Shown: piece by piece, positions 53,022-62,946 of the stretch
Layout: each line of letters starts with the position of its first letter
How positions within the stretch are numbered: the stretch's first letter is position 1
The notes under the pieces: generated by a model
The model's input: the letters and a program-made list of their open reading frames with translations, nothing else
Database searches by the model: none
What the model was told of the DNA's origin: nothing
Assembly: GCF_900215355.1 (NCBI RefSeq)
Contig: NZ_OBEA01000003.1
Span: 186,001 to 250,000, forward strand
Direction: 5' to 3'
DNA length: 64,000 nt
Origin: Pseudooceanicola antarcticus
GTDB lineage: Bacteria; Pseudomonadota; Alphaproteobacteria; Rhodobacterales; Rhodobacteraceae
Program-made: the position numbers and the translations under genes

Positions 53022-53561
53022 ATGGCCGCCGCAGACCGTCCCTTCATTCCCGTGCGCATCGCCGTGCTGACCGTTTCGGACAGCCGCGGCCTTTCCGAGG
53101 ACCGCTCGGGGCGGACCCTGGTCGAGCGCATCGAGAAGGCGGGCCACGTGCTGGCCGCGCGCCAGATCCTGCCCGACGAGCGCGACCTGATCCGTGACCA
53201 GCTTTCCGCCTGGGTGGCCGACAAGGGGATCGACGTGGTGATCTCGACCGGGGGCACCGGCCTGACGGGGCGCGACGTGACCGTCGAGGCGCATCGCGAT
53301 GTCTACGAGAAGGAGATCGACGCCTTCTCGACCGTCTTCACCATCATCTCGATGCAGAAGATCGGCACCTCTGCCGTGCAGAGCCGCGCCACCGGCGGCG
53401 TGGCGGGGGGCACCTACCTCTTCGCGCTGCCCGGCAGCCCCGGCGCCTGCCGCGATGCCTGGGACGAGATCCTGGTGAAGCAGCTCGATTACCGGCACAT
53501 GCCCTGCAATTTCGTTGAAATAATGCCCCGCCTGGATGAGCATCTACAGCGAAAGACCTGA
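53022..53561 (+). CDS. moaB: Molybdenum cofactor biosynthesis protein MoaB
   Basis: The 179-residue MogA/MoaB-fold protein adenylylates molybdopterin. It has VLTVSDSRGLSEDRSG, the STGGTGLTGRDVT nucleotide/molybdopterin loop and LPGSPGACRDAWDEI. The ATG follows AAGGAG. Upstream in-frame residues belong to the LysE-family gene in another frame. With moaDE at 39 kb it supplies part of the Moco pathway. Confidence 0.92.
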   Translation: MAAADRPFIPVRIAVLTVSDSRGLSEDRSGRTLVERIEKAGHVLAARQILPDERDLIRDQLSAWVADKGIDVVISTGGTGLTGRDVTVEAHRDVYEKEIDAFSTVFTIISMQKIGTSAVQSRATGGVAGGTYLFALPGSPGACRDAWDEILVKQLDYRHMPCNFVEIMPRLDEHLQRKT

Positions 53562-53657
53562 AACCTGATTATTTCAGTCGTAACGCAGATGTTTCTTGGA
53601 ATAGGGTAGGGTCTCGGGGACACTCCCGCCACCTCCGCCTCACGGATCCAGACGACA

Positions 53658-55136
53658 ATGCGCTTTATGACCCGCAGCCTCATGGGGCTGTTCCTTCTTT
53701 CGGTGACCCTTGGCCTGCTGACCTATGCGGGCAGCCTGATCTACGACGCGGTCGAGGTCCGCATGAACCGCGAGCCCTTCATGCCCCGCGGGCGCGAGCG
53801 CGAGTTCGCGGTGAACGTGGTCGAGGCACGCGCCGAGACCATCGCTCCGGTGCTGACGGTCTTCGGCGAGGTGCAGAGCCGCCGCACGCTGGATATCCGC
53901 GCCGCCGCCAGCGGCCAGGTGGTCGAGCTGGCGCCGGAGTTCGTCGAGGGGGGGCAGGTGCGCGAAGGCCAGTTCCTGCTGCGCATCGACCCGGCCCAGG
54001 CCGAGGCGGCGCGTGACCGTGCCCAGGCCGATCTTGCCGATGCCGAGGCCGAGGTGCGCGACGCCAACCGTGCCATCGGCATCGCCCGTGACACCCTTGC
54101 CGCCGCCGAGGACCAGGCGCAGCTGCGCGTCCGCGCGCTGGAGCGGCAGAACACCCTGATGGAGCGCGGCGTGGGCTCTGCCGCCGCCCAGGAAGACGCC
54201 GAGCTCGCCGTCTCTTCGGCCCGCCAGGCGGTGCTTTCGGCGCGCAACGCCCTTGCCTCTGCCGAGGCGCGCATCGACAGCGCCGATACCGCCCTGTCCC
54301 GTGCCCGCATCGCCAGCCAGGAAGCCGAGCGCGACCTGGCCGATACCGTGCTGCGCGCGGGCTTCGATGGCACACTGTCCGGTGTCACCCTGGTCCAGGG
54401 CCGGCTGGTCTCTGCCAACGAAGCCCTGGCCGAGCTGATCGATCCGGCAGCGCTCGAGGTCTCTTTCCGCGTCTCGACACCGCAATATGCCCGCCTGCTG
54501 GACGAGGACGGACGCCTGCGCGGCCTGCCCGTCGAGGTGGCGCTCGAGGTCTTCGGCACCACGCTCTCGGCAGAGGGGGCGATCACCCGCGACAGCGCCG
54601 CCGTGGCCGAGGGCCAGACCGGGCGGCTGTTGCTGGCCGACCTGCAGGAGGCGCGCGGTCTCAAGCCCGGCGATTTCGTCACCGTGCGCGTGCAGGAGAC
54701 CCCGATCCCCGACCTGATCCGCCTTCCGGCCACGGCGCTTTCCGCCGCCGAGACGGTGCTGGTCATCGGAGAGGACAACCGGCTGGAAGAGCTTGAGGCC
54801 CCGCTGATCCGCCGCCAGGGCGACGACGTGCTGGTGCGCGCCGCCGCGCTGGAGGGCCGCGACGTGGTGGCGCAGCGCACGCCTCTGCTGGGGGCCGGCA
54901 TCCTGGTCCGTGCCATGCGCGCTCCCGGTGCCGAAACCGGTGGCGCAGGGGCCGAGGTGACGCCCGAAGCGCAGATGATCTCTCTCACGCCCGAGCGCCG
55001 CGCCGAGCTGGTCGAGATGGTGCGCGCCAATGACCGGATGCCCGAAGAGATCCGCAGCCGCGTGCTGAGCCAGCTCGAGAATCCCGAGGTGCCGGCGCAG
55101 ATGATCGAGCGGATCGAAAACCGGCGCGGAGGCTGA
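53658..55136 (+). CDS. RND efflux periplasmic adaptor (membrane fusion protein)
   Basis: The 492-residue adaptor is anchored by an N-terminal helix (about 8-26). A split barrel-sandwich/lipoyl domain follows (LDIRAAASGQVVELAPEF near 75 and DTVLRAGFDGTLSGVTLVQG near 230), separated by a long coiled-coil hairpin (AEAARDRAQADLADAEAEV). The C-terminus has beta-barrel and membrane-proximal parts plus a charged helix. It links an inner-membrane RND pump, encoded 4 bp downstream, to an outer-membrane channel whose gene is not present here. Confidence 0.9.
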   Translation: MRFMTRSLMGLFLLSVTLGLLTYAGSLIYDAVEVRMNREPFMPRGREREFAVNVVEARAETIAPVLTVFGEVQSRRTLDIRAAASGQVVELAPEFVEGGQVREGQFLLRIDPAQAEAARDRAQADLADAEAEVRDANRAIGIARDTLAAAEDQAQLRVRALERQNTLMERGVGSAAAQEDAELAVSSARQAVLSARNALASAEARIDSADTALSRARIASQEAERDLADTVLRAGFDGTLSGVTLVQGRLVSANEALAELIDPAALEVSFRVSTPQYARLLDEDGRLRGLPVEVALEVFGTTLSAEGAITRDSAAVAEGQTGRLLLADLQEARGLKPGDFVTVRVQETPIPDLIRLPATALSAAETVLVIGEDNRLEELEAPLIRRQGDDVLVRAAALEGRDVVAQRTPLLGAGILVRAMRAPGAETGGAGAEVTPEAQMISLTPERRAELVEMVRANDRMPEEIRSRVLSQLENPEVPAQMIERIENRRGG

Positions 55137-55140
55137 TCCC

Positions 55141-58100
55141 ATGATGCGCGACGCGCCCGGCCCCGCGCAGGGCATCCTTGGCTACTTCGTCCGCCACCGC
55201 ACCGCGGCCAACCTGCTGCTGGTGCTGATGCTGGCGGCGGGCATCGCGGCGCTGCCGCGCATGCGGGCGCAGTATTTCCCCGATATCGTCGTCGATGACA
55301 TCCGCGTCGCGGTCGCCTGGGACGGTGCCGGGGCCGAGGACGTGGATCGCGCCATCGTGCAGCTGCTGGATCCGGCGCTGATGGCGGTCGAGGGCGTGCT
55401 GGCGAGCGAGAGCCGCTCGACCGAGGGACGTGCCAGCATCACGCTGGAATTCGAGCCCGGCTGGGACATGGCCCGCGCCGCCGAGGACGTGCAATCGGCG
55501 CTCGACGGGGTGTCCTCCCTGCCCGAAGAGGCCGAGGACCCGCAGATCACCCGCTCAGGCTGGTGGGACACGGTGACCGACGTGGTGATCACCGGCCCCG
55601 TGGGCACCGACCAGATCGCCCGCTTCGCCGATGAGCTGGTCACCCGCCTTTTCGCCGAGGGTGTCACGCGCACCACCATCCGGGGCCTCGCCGCGCCGCG
55701 CGTGGTGGTCGAGGTGCCCTCGCTGAGCCTGATCACCCATGACGTGACCATGGCCGATATCTCGGCCGTCATCGCCGCAGAGGTGGATGCCAACCCGGCC
55801 GGCGACGTGACCGGGGCCAATGCGCGTATCCGGGCCGGCAGCGAGAAACGCTCGGCCAGCCAGATCGAGGCGCTGGTGCTGCGCTCGAACCCCGATGGCT
55901 CGACCTTGACTGTGGGCGACCTGGCCCGTGTCCGGGTCGAGGGGGTGGACCGCGAGCGCACCTATTTCGTCGGCGACAACCCGGCCATTTCGATCAATGT
56001 CTCGCGCAACGAGATGGGCGATGCCATCGACATCCAGCGCCGCGTCGAGGAGGTCGCCGCCGAGATGGAGGCCACCCTGCCCGAGGGCACCTCGATCGAC
56101 CTGATCCGCACGCGGGCCGAGCAGATCTCGGGGCGTCTCGATATCCTGATCGAGAACGGGGCCATGGGCCTGGGCCTGGTGCTGGCGCTGCTGTTCCTAT
56201 TCCTCAACGTGCGCTCCGCGATCTGGGTCGCCGCCGGTATCCCGGTGGCCATGCTGACCGCCATCGCGCTGATGTATGTCTCTGGCCTGACGCTGAACAT
56301 GATCTCGCTTTTCGCGCTGATCATCACCCTGGGCATCGTGGTGGATGACGCCATCGTGGTGGCCGAATACGCCGACGCGCGGGTGCGCCGCTCGGGCGAG
56401 GGCCCGGTGGAGGCCGCCGAAAGCGCGGCCCGGCGCATGGCCATGCCGGTCTTCTCGGCCACCCTGACCACCATCATCGCCTTTTTCGGCCTGACGGTGA
56501 TCGAGGGCCGCTTCGGAGAGATGATCGCCGATATCCCCTTCACCGTCATCGTGGTGCTGCTGGCCTCGCTGGTGGAATGCTTCCTGATCCTGCCCAACCA
56601 CATGTCCCACGCCCTGGCCCATTCGGGCGAGGATCGCTGGTACGACATGCCCTCGCGCCTGGTGAACCGGGGCTTCGCCTGGGTGCGGCGGCACCTCTTC
56701 CGCCCGCTGATGGCGCTGGTGATCAAGGCCCGCTACCCGGTGCTTGCGCTGGTGGTGGCGATCTTCGCCACCCAGATGTCGGCCTTCATCCGTGGCGACC
56801 TGCAATGGCGCTTCTTCAGCTCGCCTGAGCGTGGCTCGGTCACCGGCAACTTCATGATGGCCCCCGGCGCCACCCGTGAGGACTCGCTGGCGATGATGCA
56901 GGAGCTTCAGCGCGCCACCAACGCCCTGGCGGCGCGGCTTGAAGCCGAACACGGCACCAACCCGCTGGATTACGTGATCGCCGAGATCGGCGGCAACTCG
57001 GGCCGCCCGCTTGCGGGGTCGGACACCAAGGACCCGCACCAGCTGGGGGCGATCACAATCGAGCTCATCGAGCCCGATTTCCGTCCCTACTCCAGCAATA
57101 CCTTCGTGGCGCAGCTCCAGCAGGAGGTGCAGGCCCACCCCCTGGCCGAGGTCGTCTCTTTCCGGGGCTGGGGCTCGGGGCCCGGCGGCGACTCGCTGGA
57201 GGTGCAGTTCTACGGCGCCGATGCGGATGTGCTGAAGGCGGCCTCGATGGCGCTGCAACAGGCGGTGCTGCGCTACCCCGAGGTCTCGGCGGTAGAGGAC
57301 AACCTGTCCTACGACAAGGAAGAGATGATCCTCGAGCTGACTCCGCAGGGCCAGGCGCTTGGCTTCACCGTCGACCAGCTGGGCCGCGTGCTGCGCAACC
57401 GGCTGAACGGCATCGAAGCGGCGACCTACCCGGTGGGGCCGCGCTCGGCCGCGATCCGCGTCGAGCTGCCGGAAAGCGAGCTGTCGGCAGACTTCCTGGA
57501 GCGGATGATGCTGCGCAGCCCCGAGGGCGCCTACGTGCCGCTGGCCGATATCGTGCAGGTCGAGCGCCGTTCGGGCTTCTCGACCGTGCGGCGCGAGAAC
57601 GGGCTTCGGGTGCTGACGGTCAACGGCGAGATCTCGGACGATGACCCGGCCCGCGCGGCAGAGATCCAGCGCACCCTCGAGACCGATATCCTGCCCCGCA
57701 TCGCTGCCGAACAGCAGGTGGAGTTCCGCCTGGGCGGCCTGTCCGAGCAGGAAGACCGCTTCATGTCCGATGCGCTCTTCGGCTTCACCATGGTGATGGC
57801 GGGGATCTACCTCGTATTGTCCTGGGTCTTTGCCAGCTGGACCCGGCCGCTGGTGGTGATGGCGATCATTCCCTTCGGACTGGTGGGGACCTTCTACGGC
57901 CACATGATCTGGGACGTGCCGCTGTCGATGTTCACGGTGGTGGGTCTGCTGGGCATGACCGGGATCATCATCAACGACTCGATCGTGCTGGTCTCGACCA
58001 TCGACGAATATGCCGAGACGCGCGGGCTGCGTCCGGCGATCATCGACGGCGCGGCGGACCGGCTGCGGCCGGTGATGCTGACCACCATGACCACGGTGCT

Positions 58101-58527
58101 GGGCCTGGCGCCGCTGCTCTACGAGAAATCCAGCCAGGCGCAGTTCCTGATGCCGACGGTGATCACGCTGGTCTACGGGCTGGGCTTCGGCATGGTGCTG
58201 GTGCTGCTGGTGGTGCCCGCGCTGCTGGCGATGCAGGAAGACGTGGCGCGCATGCGCCGGGGGCTGCGCCGGGCGCTCTCCAGCCGGAGAGCCGGGGCGC
58301 TGCAGGTGATCTCGCTCGTCGGGGTGGTGCTTATGCTGGGCTGGCTCGGGGCCACCATGGGCCACGTGATCGTCACCGGCAGCCTCATCGCGCCGCTGGC
58401 CGGGCTGCTGCCGGTGCCGCCGCTGGCGGCGGCGCTGCTTCTGTTCCTGTCGGGGATGGCGGCGCTGGTGTTGCTGCTCTTCCTGGGCGCGGCACTGGCC
58501 TCTGCGGGCAGGCGGCGCGCGGCCTGA
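55141..58527 (+). CDS. RND (HAE1-type) efflux pump permease with extended C-terminus
   Basis: The 1128-residue pump has twelve core membrane helices, two large periplasmic loops, and the proton-relay Asp pair in GIVVDDAIVVAEYADARV near residue 400. The ATP-independent proton antiport would export small hydrophobic molecules. After the normal last core helix the chain continues about 100 residues with further hydrophobic segments (LQVISLVGVVLMLGWLGATM, PPLAAALLLFLSGMAALVLL), which is longer than AcrB-like proteins. The adaptor gene precedes it by 4 bp. Confidence 0.92.
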   Translation: MMRDAPGPAQGILGYFVRHRTAANLLLVLMLAAGIAALPRMRAQYFPDIVVDDIRVAVAWDGAGAEDVDRAIVQLLDPALMAVEGVLASESRSTEGRASITLEFEPGWDMARAAEDVQSALDGVSSLPEEAEDPQITRSGWWDTVTDVVITGPVGTDQIARFADELVTRLFAEGVTRTTIRGLAAPRVVVEVPSLSLITHDVTMADISAVIAAEVDANPAGDVTGANARIRAGSEKRSASQIEALVLRSNPDGSTLTVGDLARVRVEGVDRERTYFVGDNPAISINVSRNEMGDAIDIQRRVEEVAAEMEATLPEGTSIDLIRTRAEQISGRLDILIENGAMGLGLVLALLFLFLNVRSAIWVAAGIPVAMLTAIALMYVSGLTLNMISLFALIITLGIVVDDAIVVAEYADARVRRSGEGPVEAAESAARRMAMPVFSATLTTIIAFFGLTVIEGRFGEMIADIPFTVIVVLLASLVECFLILPNHMSHALAHSGEDRWYDMPSRLVNRGFAWVRRHLFRPLMALVIKARYPVLALVVAIFATQMSAFIRGDLQWRFFSSPERGSVTGNFMMAPGATREDSLAMMQELQRATNALAARLEAEHGTNPLDYVIAEIGGNSGRPLAGSDTKDPHQLGAITIELIEPDFRPYSSNTFVAQLQQEVQAHPLAEVVSFRGWGSGPGGDSLEVQFYGADADVLKAASMALQQAVLRYPEVSAVEDNLSYDKEEMILELTPQGQALGFTVDQLGRVLRNRLNGIEAATYPVGPRSAAIRVELPESELSADFLERMMLRSPEGAYVPLADIVQVERRSGFSTVRRENGLRVLTVNGEISDDDPARAAEIQRTLETDILPRIAAEQQVEFRLGGLSEQEDRFMSDALFGFTMVMAGIYLVLSWVFASWTRPLVVMAIIPFGLVGTFYGHMIWDVPLSMFTVVGLLGMTGIIINDSIVLVSTIDEYAETRGLRPAIIDGAADRLRPVMLTTMTTVLGLAPLLYEKSSQAQFLMPTVITLVYGLGFGMVLVLLVVPALLAMQEDVARMRRGLRRALSSRRAGALQVISLVGVVLMLGWLGATMGHVIVTGSLIAPLAGLLPVPPLAAALLLFLSGMAALVLLLFLGAALASAGRRRAA

Positions 58528-58552
58528 GACCTTGGCTCTGCGGGCGGGCTTC

Positions 58553-59371
58553 TCAGCCCGCTTCGCAGCCGTCGATCTCTACCGCGTAGCTCTGCCCCAG
58601 CACGGTGATCTTCAGCGCCGAGCGATCAAGGTGCAGCGCGCCCGACATCGGAGCATGGATCAGCGCATTGGCGATCAGGGTGCCGCCCTCGCGGCGGGTC
58701 ACCGCATCCGAGACCATGAGCTCGGGCCAGGGGGCCTCGATCACCGTCACCTCGCGGCCGCCGGCAGAGGGCATCTGCAGATGCGCTTCGACCCGCATGC
58801 CCTTGGGGTCGGGGAAAACATGGCAGGTGGCGCGGCGGACCCGGCCTTCGGCGGCAGAGTAGGGCCGCCCGGCGAGCGCCGCGGCGATGCGCGGATCGGT
58901 CTTCTGATCGGTGGCGGAAAGCTCGGCGCTGATCGTCACCTCGAGTGGGACGCAGACGTTCTTGCAGACGCCGAGAAAGATCTCTCCCTCCAGCCGCACC
59001 GGCGCCGCTCCGTCCTCGGGCGTGATGCGCAGGGGCAGGATGACCCGGTCGTGGTAGACATAGCTGCGGTCTCCGCCCTGGTTCCAGACCTCGGGGCTGG
59101 GCCAGACGATGTCGAGGGTTTCCAGGTTGCCCGAGCCGGCCCAGTTGAAGACCGGCGGAATGCCGGCGCTGCCGGGCACGCGCCAATAGGTCTTCCAGCC
59201 ATCCTCCAGCGTCAGCTCAAGGCCTGCCACATGGCTGCCGTCCGCTTCGCGCCAGCCGTCCAGCACCCGCGCAGAGACCACGTCGCCGTAGGGATTCGCC
59301 GCCAGCGGGCGCGCTGCAGCGGGAACCAGAGCCAAGAGCAACATAGATAGGCAGGTGGCAGATTTGATCAT
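58553..59371 (-). CDS. Stand-alone DsbD-alpha domain protein
   Basis: The 272-residue periplasmic protein has a signal peptide (MIKSATCLSMLLLALVPAAA) and the immunoglobulin-like N-terminal domain of DsbD: WKTYWRVPGSAGIPPVF, and the redox pair in LGVCKNVCVPLE. A second similar beta region follows, ending near residue 268. The membrane and thioredoxin domains of full DsbD are absent. It may receive electrons from a separate CcdA-type protein. It is divergent from YqgE across a 145-bp AT-rich gap. Confidence 0.88.
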   Translation of the reverse strand: MIKSATCLSMLLLALVPAAARPLAANPYGDVVSARVLDGWREADGSHVAGLELTLEDGWKTYWRVPGSAGIPPVFNWAGSGNLETLDIVWPSPEVWNQGGDRSYVYHDRVILPLRITPEDGAAPVRLEGEIFLGVCKNVCVPLEVTISAELSATDQKTDPRIAAALAGRPYSAAEGRVRRATCHVFPDPKGMRVEAHLQMPSAGGREVTVIEAPWPELMVSDAVTRREGGTLIANALIHAPMSGALHLDRSALKITVLGQSYAVEIDGCEAG

Positions 59372-59516
59372 GGCAGATCAATGACCGCAGAGCGCGCAAA
59401 AGCCAACTCACAAAGAGGCGAATGGTAATTTACCGCGCGAGAACCTGTTTCTGATCAACGTCTTTTTGGTTGCAAATGACGCGGGCGAGCGTCAAAATTG
59501 ATTTACAGGTGGGGAT

Positions 59517-60110
59517 TTGTACGGGTCTTTAGGGGCAGAAAAATTGCCGAGACAGTTCAATCTCACCGGCAAAGGTTTAATTGCCATGCCGGGTTTATCG
59601 GATGAGCGCTTTTCCCATGCGGTCATCGTGGTCTGTGCCCATTCCGCCGAAGGGGCAATGGGGATCGTGGTGAACAAGCCCGCCGACCATGTCTCGATGA
59701 CGACCCTCTTCCGCCAGCTCTCCATTCCCTGCTCGGTTCCGATCCGTCCCAACCCCGTCTATGCCGGTGGCCCGGTGGACATGGAGCGCGGTTTCGTGCT
59801 GCACAGCCCCGATTACGACGCGGCGCTCTCGACCCTGCATGTGAACCCCGATTTCGCCATGACGGCTTCTCTCGACGTGCTCGAGGACATTGCCCAGGGG
59901 CGCGGGCCCAATGTCTCTTTATTGGCGCTTGGCTATTGTGGCTGGGCCCCCGGCCAGCTCGAGGCCGAGATCACCGACAATGGCTGGCTGGTGGGGGACA
60001 TGACGCAGGGGCTGGTCTTCTCGACCGATGACGAGCGCAAGTGGGACATGGCCATGGCCGCCCAGGGCATCGACCCGCGCTCGCTTTCGGCCACCTCCGG
60101 CCGCGCCTAG
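59517..60110 (+). CDS. YqgE/AlgH family protein (DUF179)
   Basis: The ~197-residue protein shows the family core: NLTGKGLIAMPGLSDERFSHAVIVVCAHSAEGAMGIVVNKP in two parts, VYAGGPVDMERGFVLHS and ALGYCGWAPGQLEAEI. No ATG start fits. A TTG at 59517 or at 59544 (the latter behind AGGGGCAG) would begin a family-length protein, so the start is uncertain. YqgE has no agreed biochemical function. Its stop overlaps the convergent Sua5-type stop within CTAG. Confidence 0.88.
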   Translation: MYGSLGAEKLPRQFNLTGKGLIAMPGLSDERFSHAVIVVCAHSAEGAMGIVVNKPADHVSMTTLFRQLSIPCSVPIRPNPVYAGGPVDMERGFVLHSPDYDAALSTLHVNPDFAMTASLDVLEDIAQGRGPNVSLLALGYCGWAPGQLEAEITDNGWLVGDMTQGLVFSTDDERKWDMAMAAQGIDPRSLSATSGRA

Positions 60111-61054
60111 TCGCGGGGGGCCGCCGCGCGCCGCAGCCGATCGTTGATCGCCCGTCCGATGCCCGTCTCGGGGATCGGCGACACCGCGATCCGCTCCACC
60201 CCGTCCTGGTCCATCTGATGCAAGAGCGCGAAGAGCCGCGCCGCGGCCTCTGCAAGCTCGCCTGCGGGCGAGAGGTTGTAGGGCGTCTCGACCGGGCCGA
60301 AGCCCAGCAGGGTCTCATCGGGGGCGGGGGTGGTGACATCCAGCCGAACCGCGCCGCGCGGGGCGTAATGCGACAGCATCTGGCCTGGTGCCTCGATCCC
60401 CGCCTGGTCGTTCTCCGACAGGATGAGGCCGGTGGCGGAAAAGATTTCTTCGGCGCCGATGCTGCCCGGACGCAGCAGGCGCACGCGGCCGTCGGAAGCC
60501 ACCGCGAGGATCGTCGACTCGAGCCCCACGCTGCAGGCCCCACCGTCGACCACCGCGCCGATCCGACCGTCGAGACCGGCCAGGACGTGGGCGGGCTCGG
60601 TCGGGCTGATCCGGCCCGAAGGGTTGGCGGAGGGCGCGGCGAGGGGGCCTCCGAAGCTGTTGATCAGGGCGCGGGCGACCGGGTGGGCGGGCATGCGCAG
60701 GGCCAGCGTCGGCAGGCCCGCGGTGACCCGCTGCGCCACGGCGGCGCCAGCGCGGCGCGGCAGCACGAGGGTCAGCGGGCCGGGCCAGAAGGCGGCGGCC
60801 AGCGCCAGCGCCTCGGGCGGGAACTCGGCCAGGCTCTCGGCCATTTGCATCGAGCCCACATGGGCGATGAGCGGGTTGTGAGAGGGCCGTCCCTTGGCCG
60901 CGTAGATCGCTTCGACCGCCGCATCGGATCCCGCGTCGCCGGCCAGCCCGTAGACGGTCTCGGTCGGCATGGCGACCAGCTGACCCGCGCGCAGCAGCTT
61001 TGCCGCGCGGTCGAGGGAGGCACTGTCGCTGCCCAGTCTCAGGGTGGTGGCCAT
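60107..61054 (-). CDS. L-threonylcarbamoyladenylate synthase (Sua5 type)
   Basis: The 315-residue enzyme makes threonylcarbamoyl-AMP for the t6A37 modification of ANN-decoding tRNAs. The YrdC domain contains LVAMPTETVYGLAGDAGSDAA, KGRPSHNPLI and SANPSGRISPTEP. The C-terminal ~110 residues form the Sua5-specific domain (SPGQMLSHYAPRGAVRL-like), so it is the two-domain Sua5 type rather than short TsaC. Confidence 0.93.
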   Translation of the reverse strand: MATTLRLGSDSASLDRAAKLLRAGQLVAMPTETVYGLAGDAGSDAAVEAIYAAKGRPSHNPLIAHVGSMQMAESLAEFPPEALALAAAFWPGPLTLVLPRRAGAAVAQRVTAGLPTLALRMPAHPVARALINSFGGPLAAPSANPSGRISPTEPAHVLAGLDGRIGAVVDGGACSVGLESTILAVASDGRVRLLRPGSIGAEEIFSATGLILSENDQAGIEAPGQMLSHYAPRGAVRLDVTTPAPDETLLGFGPVETPYNLSPAGELAEAAARLFALLHQMDQDGVERIAVSPIPETGIGRAINDRLRRAAAPRD

Positions 61055-61221
61055 GGCTCTCCGGTCCTTGGCGGTTGCCGCAGGGTGCCGGGCAGGGCCC
61101 GGGTTTGTGACGCCGCGTTTGGCTTTGATGAACTTCGCCCGGCGGTTACCTTTGCAACCCGGACCCCGCTGTCCTACAGCCGGGGCCAGTGCTTGCCAAG
61201 CCGCCGAGGGAGGAACAACTC

Positions 61222-62946
61222 ATGCCGTTTCGCGCACCCCTGGAAGACTTTCGCTTCCTCTTCGATCACGTGGTCGGCTTCGCCGACATCGCCGCCACCG
61301 AGCGCTTCGCCGAGGCCTCTCCCGAGACGGTGGATGCCATCCTCTCTGAGCTGGGCAAGCTGACCGAGGAAATTTGGGCGCCGCTGAACCGCTCGGGCGA
61401 CCTGGACCCGGCGACGCTGGAGAACGGCGTTGTCCGCACTTCCAAGGGCTTCGCCGACGGCTTCCGCGCCCTGGCAGAAGGTGGCTGGCTGGGCCTGTCC
61501 GCCGGAGAGGAGCACGGCGGCATGGGCCTGCCGCTGACCCTGACCTCGGCGATGAACGACATGCTTTCGGCCTCCTGCCTGTCGCTGGGACTGAACCCGC
61601 TGCTGACCCAGGGCCAGGTCGAGGCGCTGGAGCATCACGCCAGCGACGCGCTGAAGGCGATCTACCTGCCCAAGCTGATCTCCGGCGAATGGACCGGCAC
61701 GATGAACCTGACCGAGCCCGCCGCGGGATCTGACGTCGGCGCCCTGCGCTCGAAGGCAGAGCCGAACGGCGACGGCACCTATGCGATCTCGGGTCAGAAG
61801 ATCTATATCTCCTGGGGGGATCACGACTTCGGCGGCAATGTCTGTCACCTGGTGCTGGCCCGCCTGCCTGACGGCGCACCTGGCACCAAGGGCATCAGCC
61901 TCTTCATGGTGCCCAAGTACCTGCCCAACGAGGACGGCTCCCTGGGAGATGCCAACAGCCTGCGGGTGGTCAGCCTCGAGCACAAGATGGGCCTGCATGG
62001 CAGCCCGACCGCGGTGATGGAATACGACGGTGCCACCGGCTGGCTGGTCGGTGAAGAGCACAAGGGCATGGCCGCGATGTTCACGATGATGAACAACGCC
62101 CGCCTGGGTGTCGGCATCCAGGGCATCGGCGCTGCCGAGGGCGCCTACCAGAAGGCGCTGGCGTTCTCGCTCGAGCGCAAGCAGGGCCGCACGCCGCTCG
62201 AGGGCAAGGGCGGCACCGGCACCATCGTCGATCATGCCGACGTGCGCCGCATGCTGGCCTCGATGCGCGCCGATATCTTCACCGCCCGCGCCATCGCGCT
62301 GAGCTGCGCCGTGGCGCTGGACATGTCGACGGCCACCGGCGCGCCCGAATGGGCCGCCCGCGCTGCCTTCCTGACCCCGATCGCCAAGGCCTTCGGCACC
62401 GAGACCGGCATGCGGGTCAGCGAAGAGGGCGTGCAGGTCCATGGCGGCATGGGCTTCATCGAGGAAACCGGCGCCGCGCAGTACTACCGCGATGTCCGCG
62501 TCACGGCGATCTACGAGGGCACCAACGGCATCCAGGCCATGGATCTCGTGGCGCGCAAGATGATGGACAAGGGCGAAGCGGCAATGGCGCTCATCGACGA
62601 GATCGAGGGCTTCGCCGAGACCCTGCGCGCGGAGGCGCCCGAGCTGGCAGAGCCGCTCTGGCAGTCGGTCGAGACCCTGCGCGAGGCCACCGAGTGGATG
62701 CTGGCCCAGGGCGATCTGAACGAGCGTTTCGCAGGGTCCGTGCCCTACCTGATGGGCTTTGCCCGCGTGCTGGGCGGCTACTTCCACCTGAAGGCCGCGC
62801 AGGCCGAGGGGGGGCAGGGGCCGCGTGCGCGCCTGGCCGAGTTCTACATCCGCCGCCTGCTGCCCGAGCACGTGGGCCTGCTGGCCCATGCCACCGTGGG
62901 CACCGCCGATCTCTACGCGCTCAGCGTAGAGGACCTTTCGGCGTGA
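61222..62946 (+). CDS. Acyl-CoA dehydrogenase of the DmdC-like, C-terminally extended class
   Basis: The 574-residue flavoenzyme has the acyl-CoA dehydrogenase fold: GTMNLTEPAAGSDVGALRSK, ISGQKIYISWGDHD, and the catalytic-base Glu in AIYEGTNGIQAMDL. The family-specific C-terminal domain follows. Extended enzymes of this size include DmdC, which oxidises methylmercaptopropionyl-CoA in DMSP degradation, and fatty-acid FadE relatives. The substrate is not decided by sequence. The ATG follows GGAGGAAC; the stop overlaps the next gene in GTGA. Confidence 0.88.
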   Translation: MPFRAPLEDFRFLFDHVVGFADIAATERFAEASPETVDAILSELGKLTEEIWAPLNRSGDLDPATLENGVVRTSKGFADGFRALAEGGWLGLSAGEEHGGMGLPLTLTSAMNDMLSASCLSLGLNPLLTQGQVEALEHHASDALKAIYLPKLISGEWTGTMNLTEPAAGSDVGALRSKAEPNGDGTYAISGQKIYISWGDHDFGGNVCHLVLARLPDGAPGTKGISLFMVPKYLPNEDGSLGDANSLRVVSLEHKMGLHGSPTAVMEYDGATGWLVGEEHKGMAAMFTMMNNARLGVGIQGIGAAEGAYQKALAFSLERKQGRTPLEGKGGTGTIVDHADVRRMLASMRADIFTARAIALSCAVALDMSTATGAPEWAARAAFLTPIAKAFGTETGMRVSEEGVQVHGGMGFIEETGAAQYYRDVRVTAIYEGTNGIQAMDLVARKMMDKGEAAMALIDEIEGFAETLRAEAPELAEPLWQSVETLREATEWMLAQGDLNERFAGSVPYLMGFARVLGGYFHLKAAQAEGGQGPRARLAEFYIRRLLPEHVGLLAHATVGTADLYALSVEDLSA

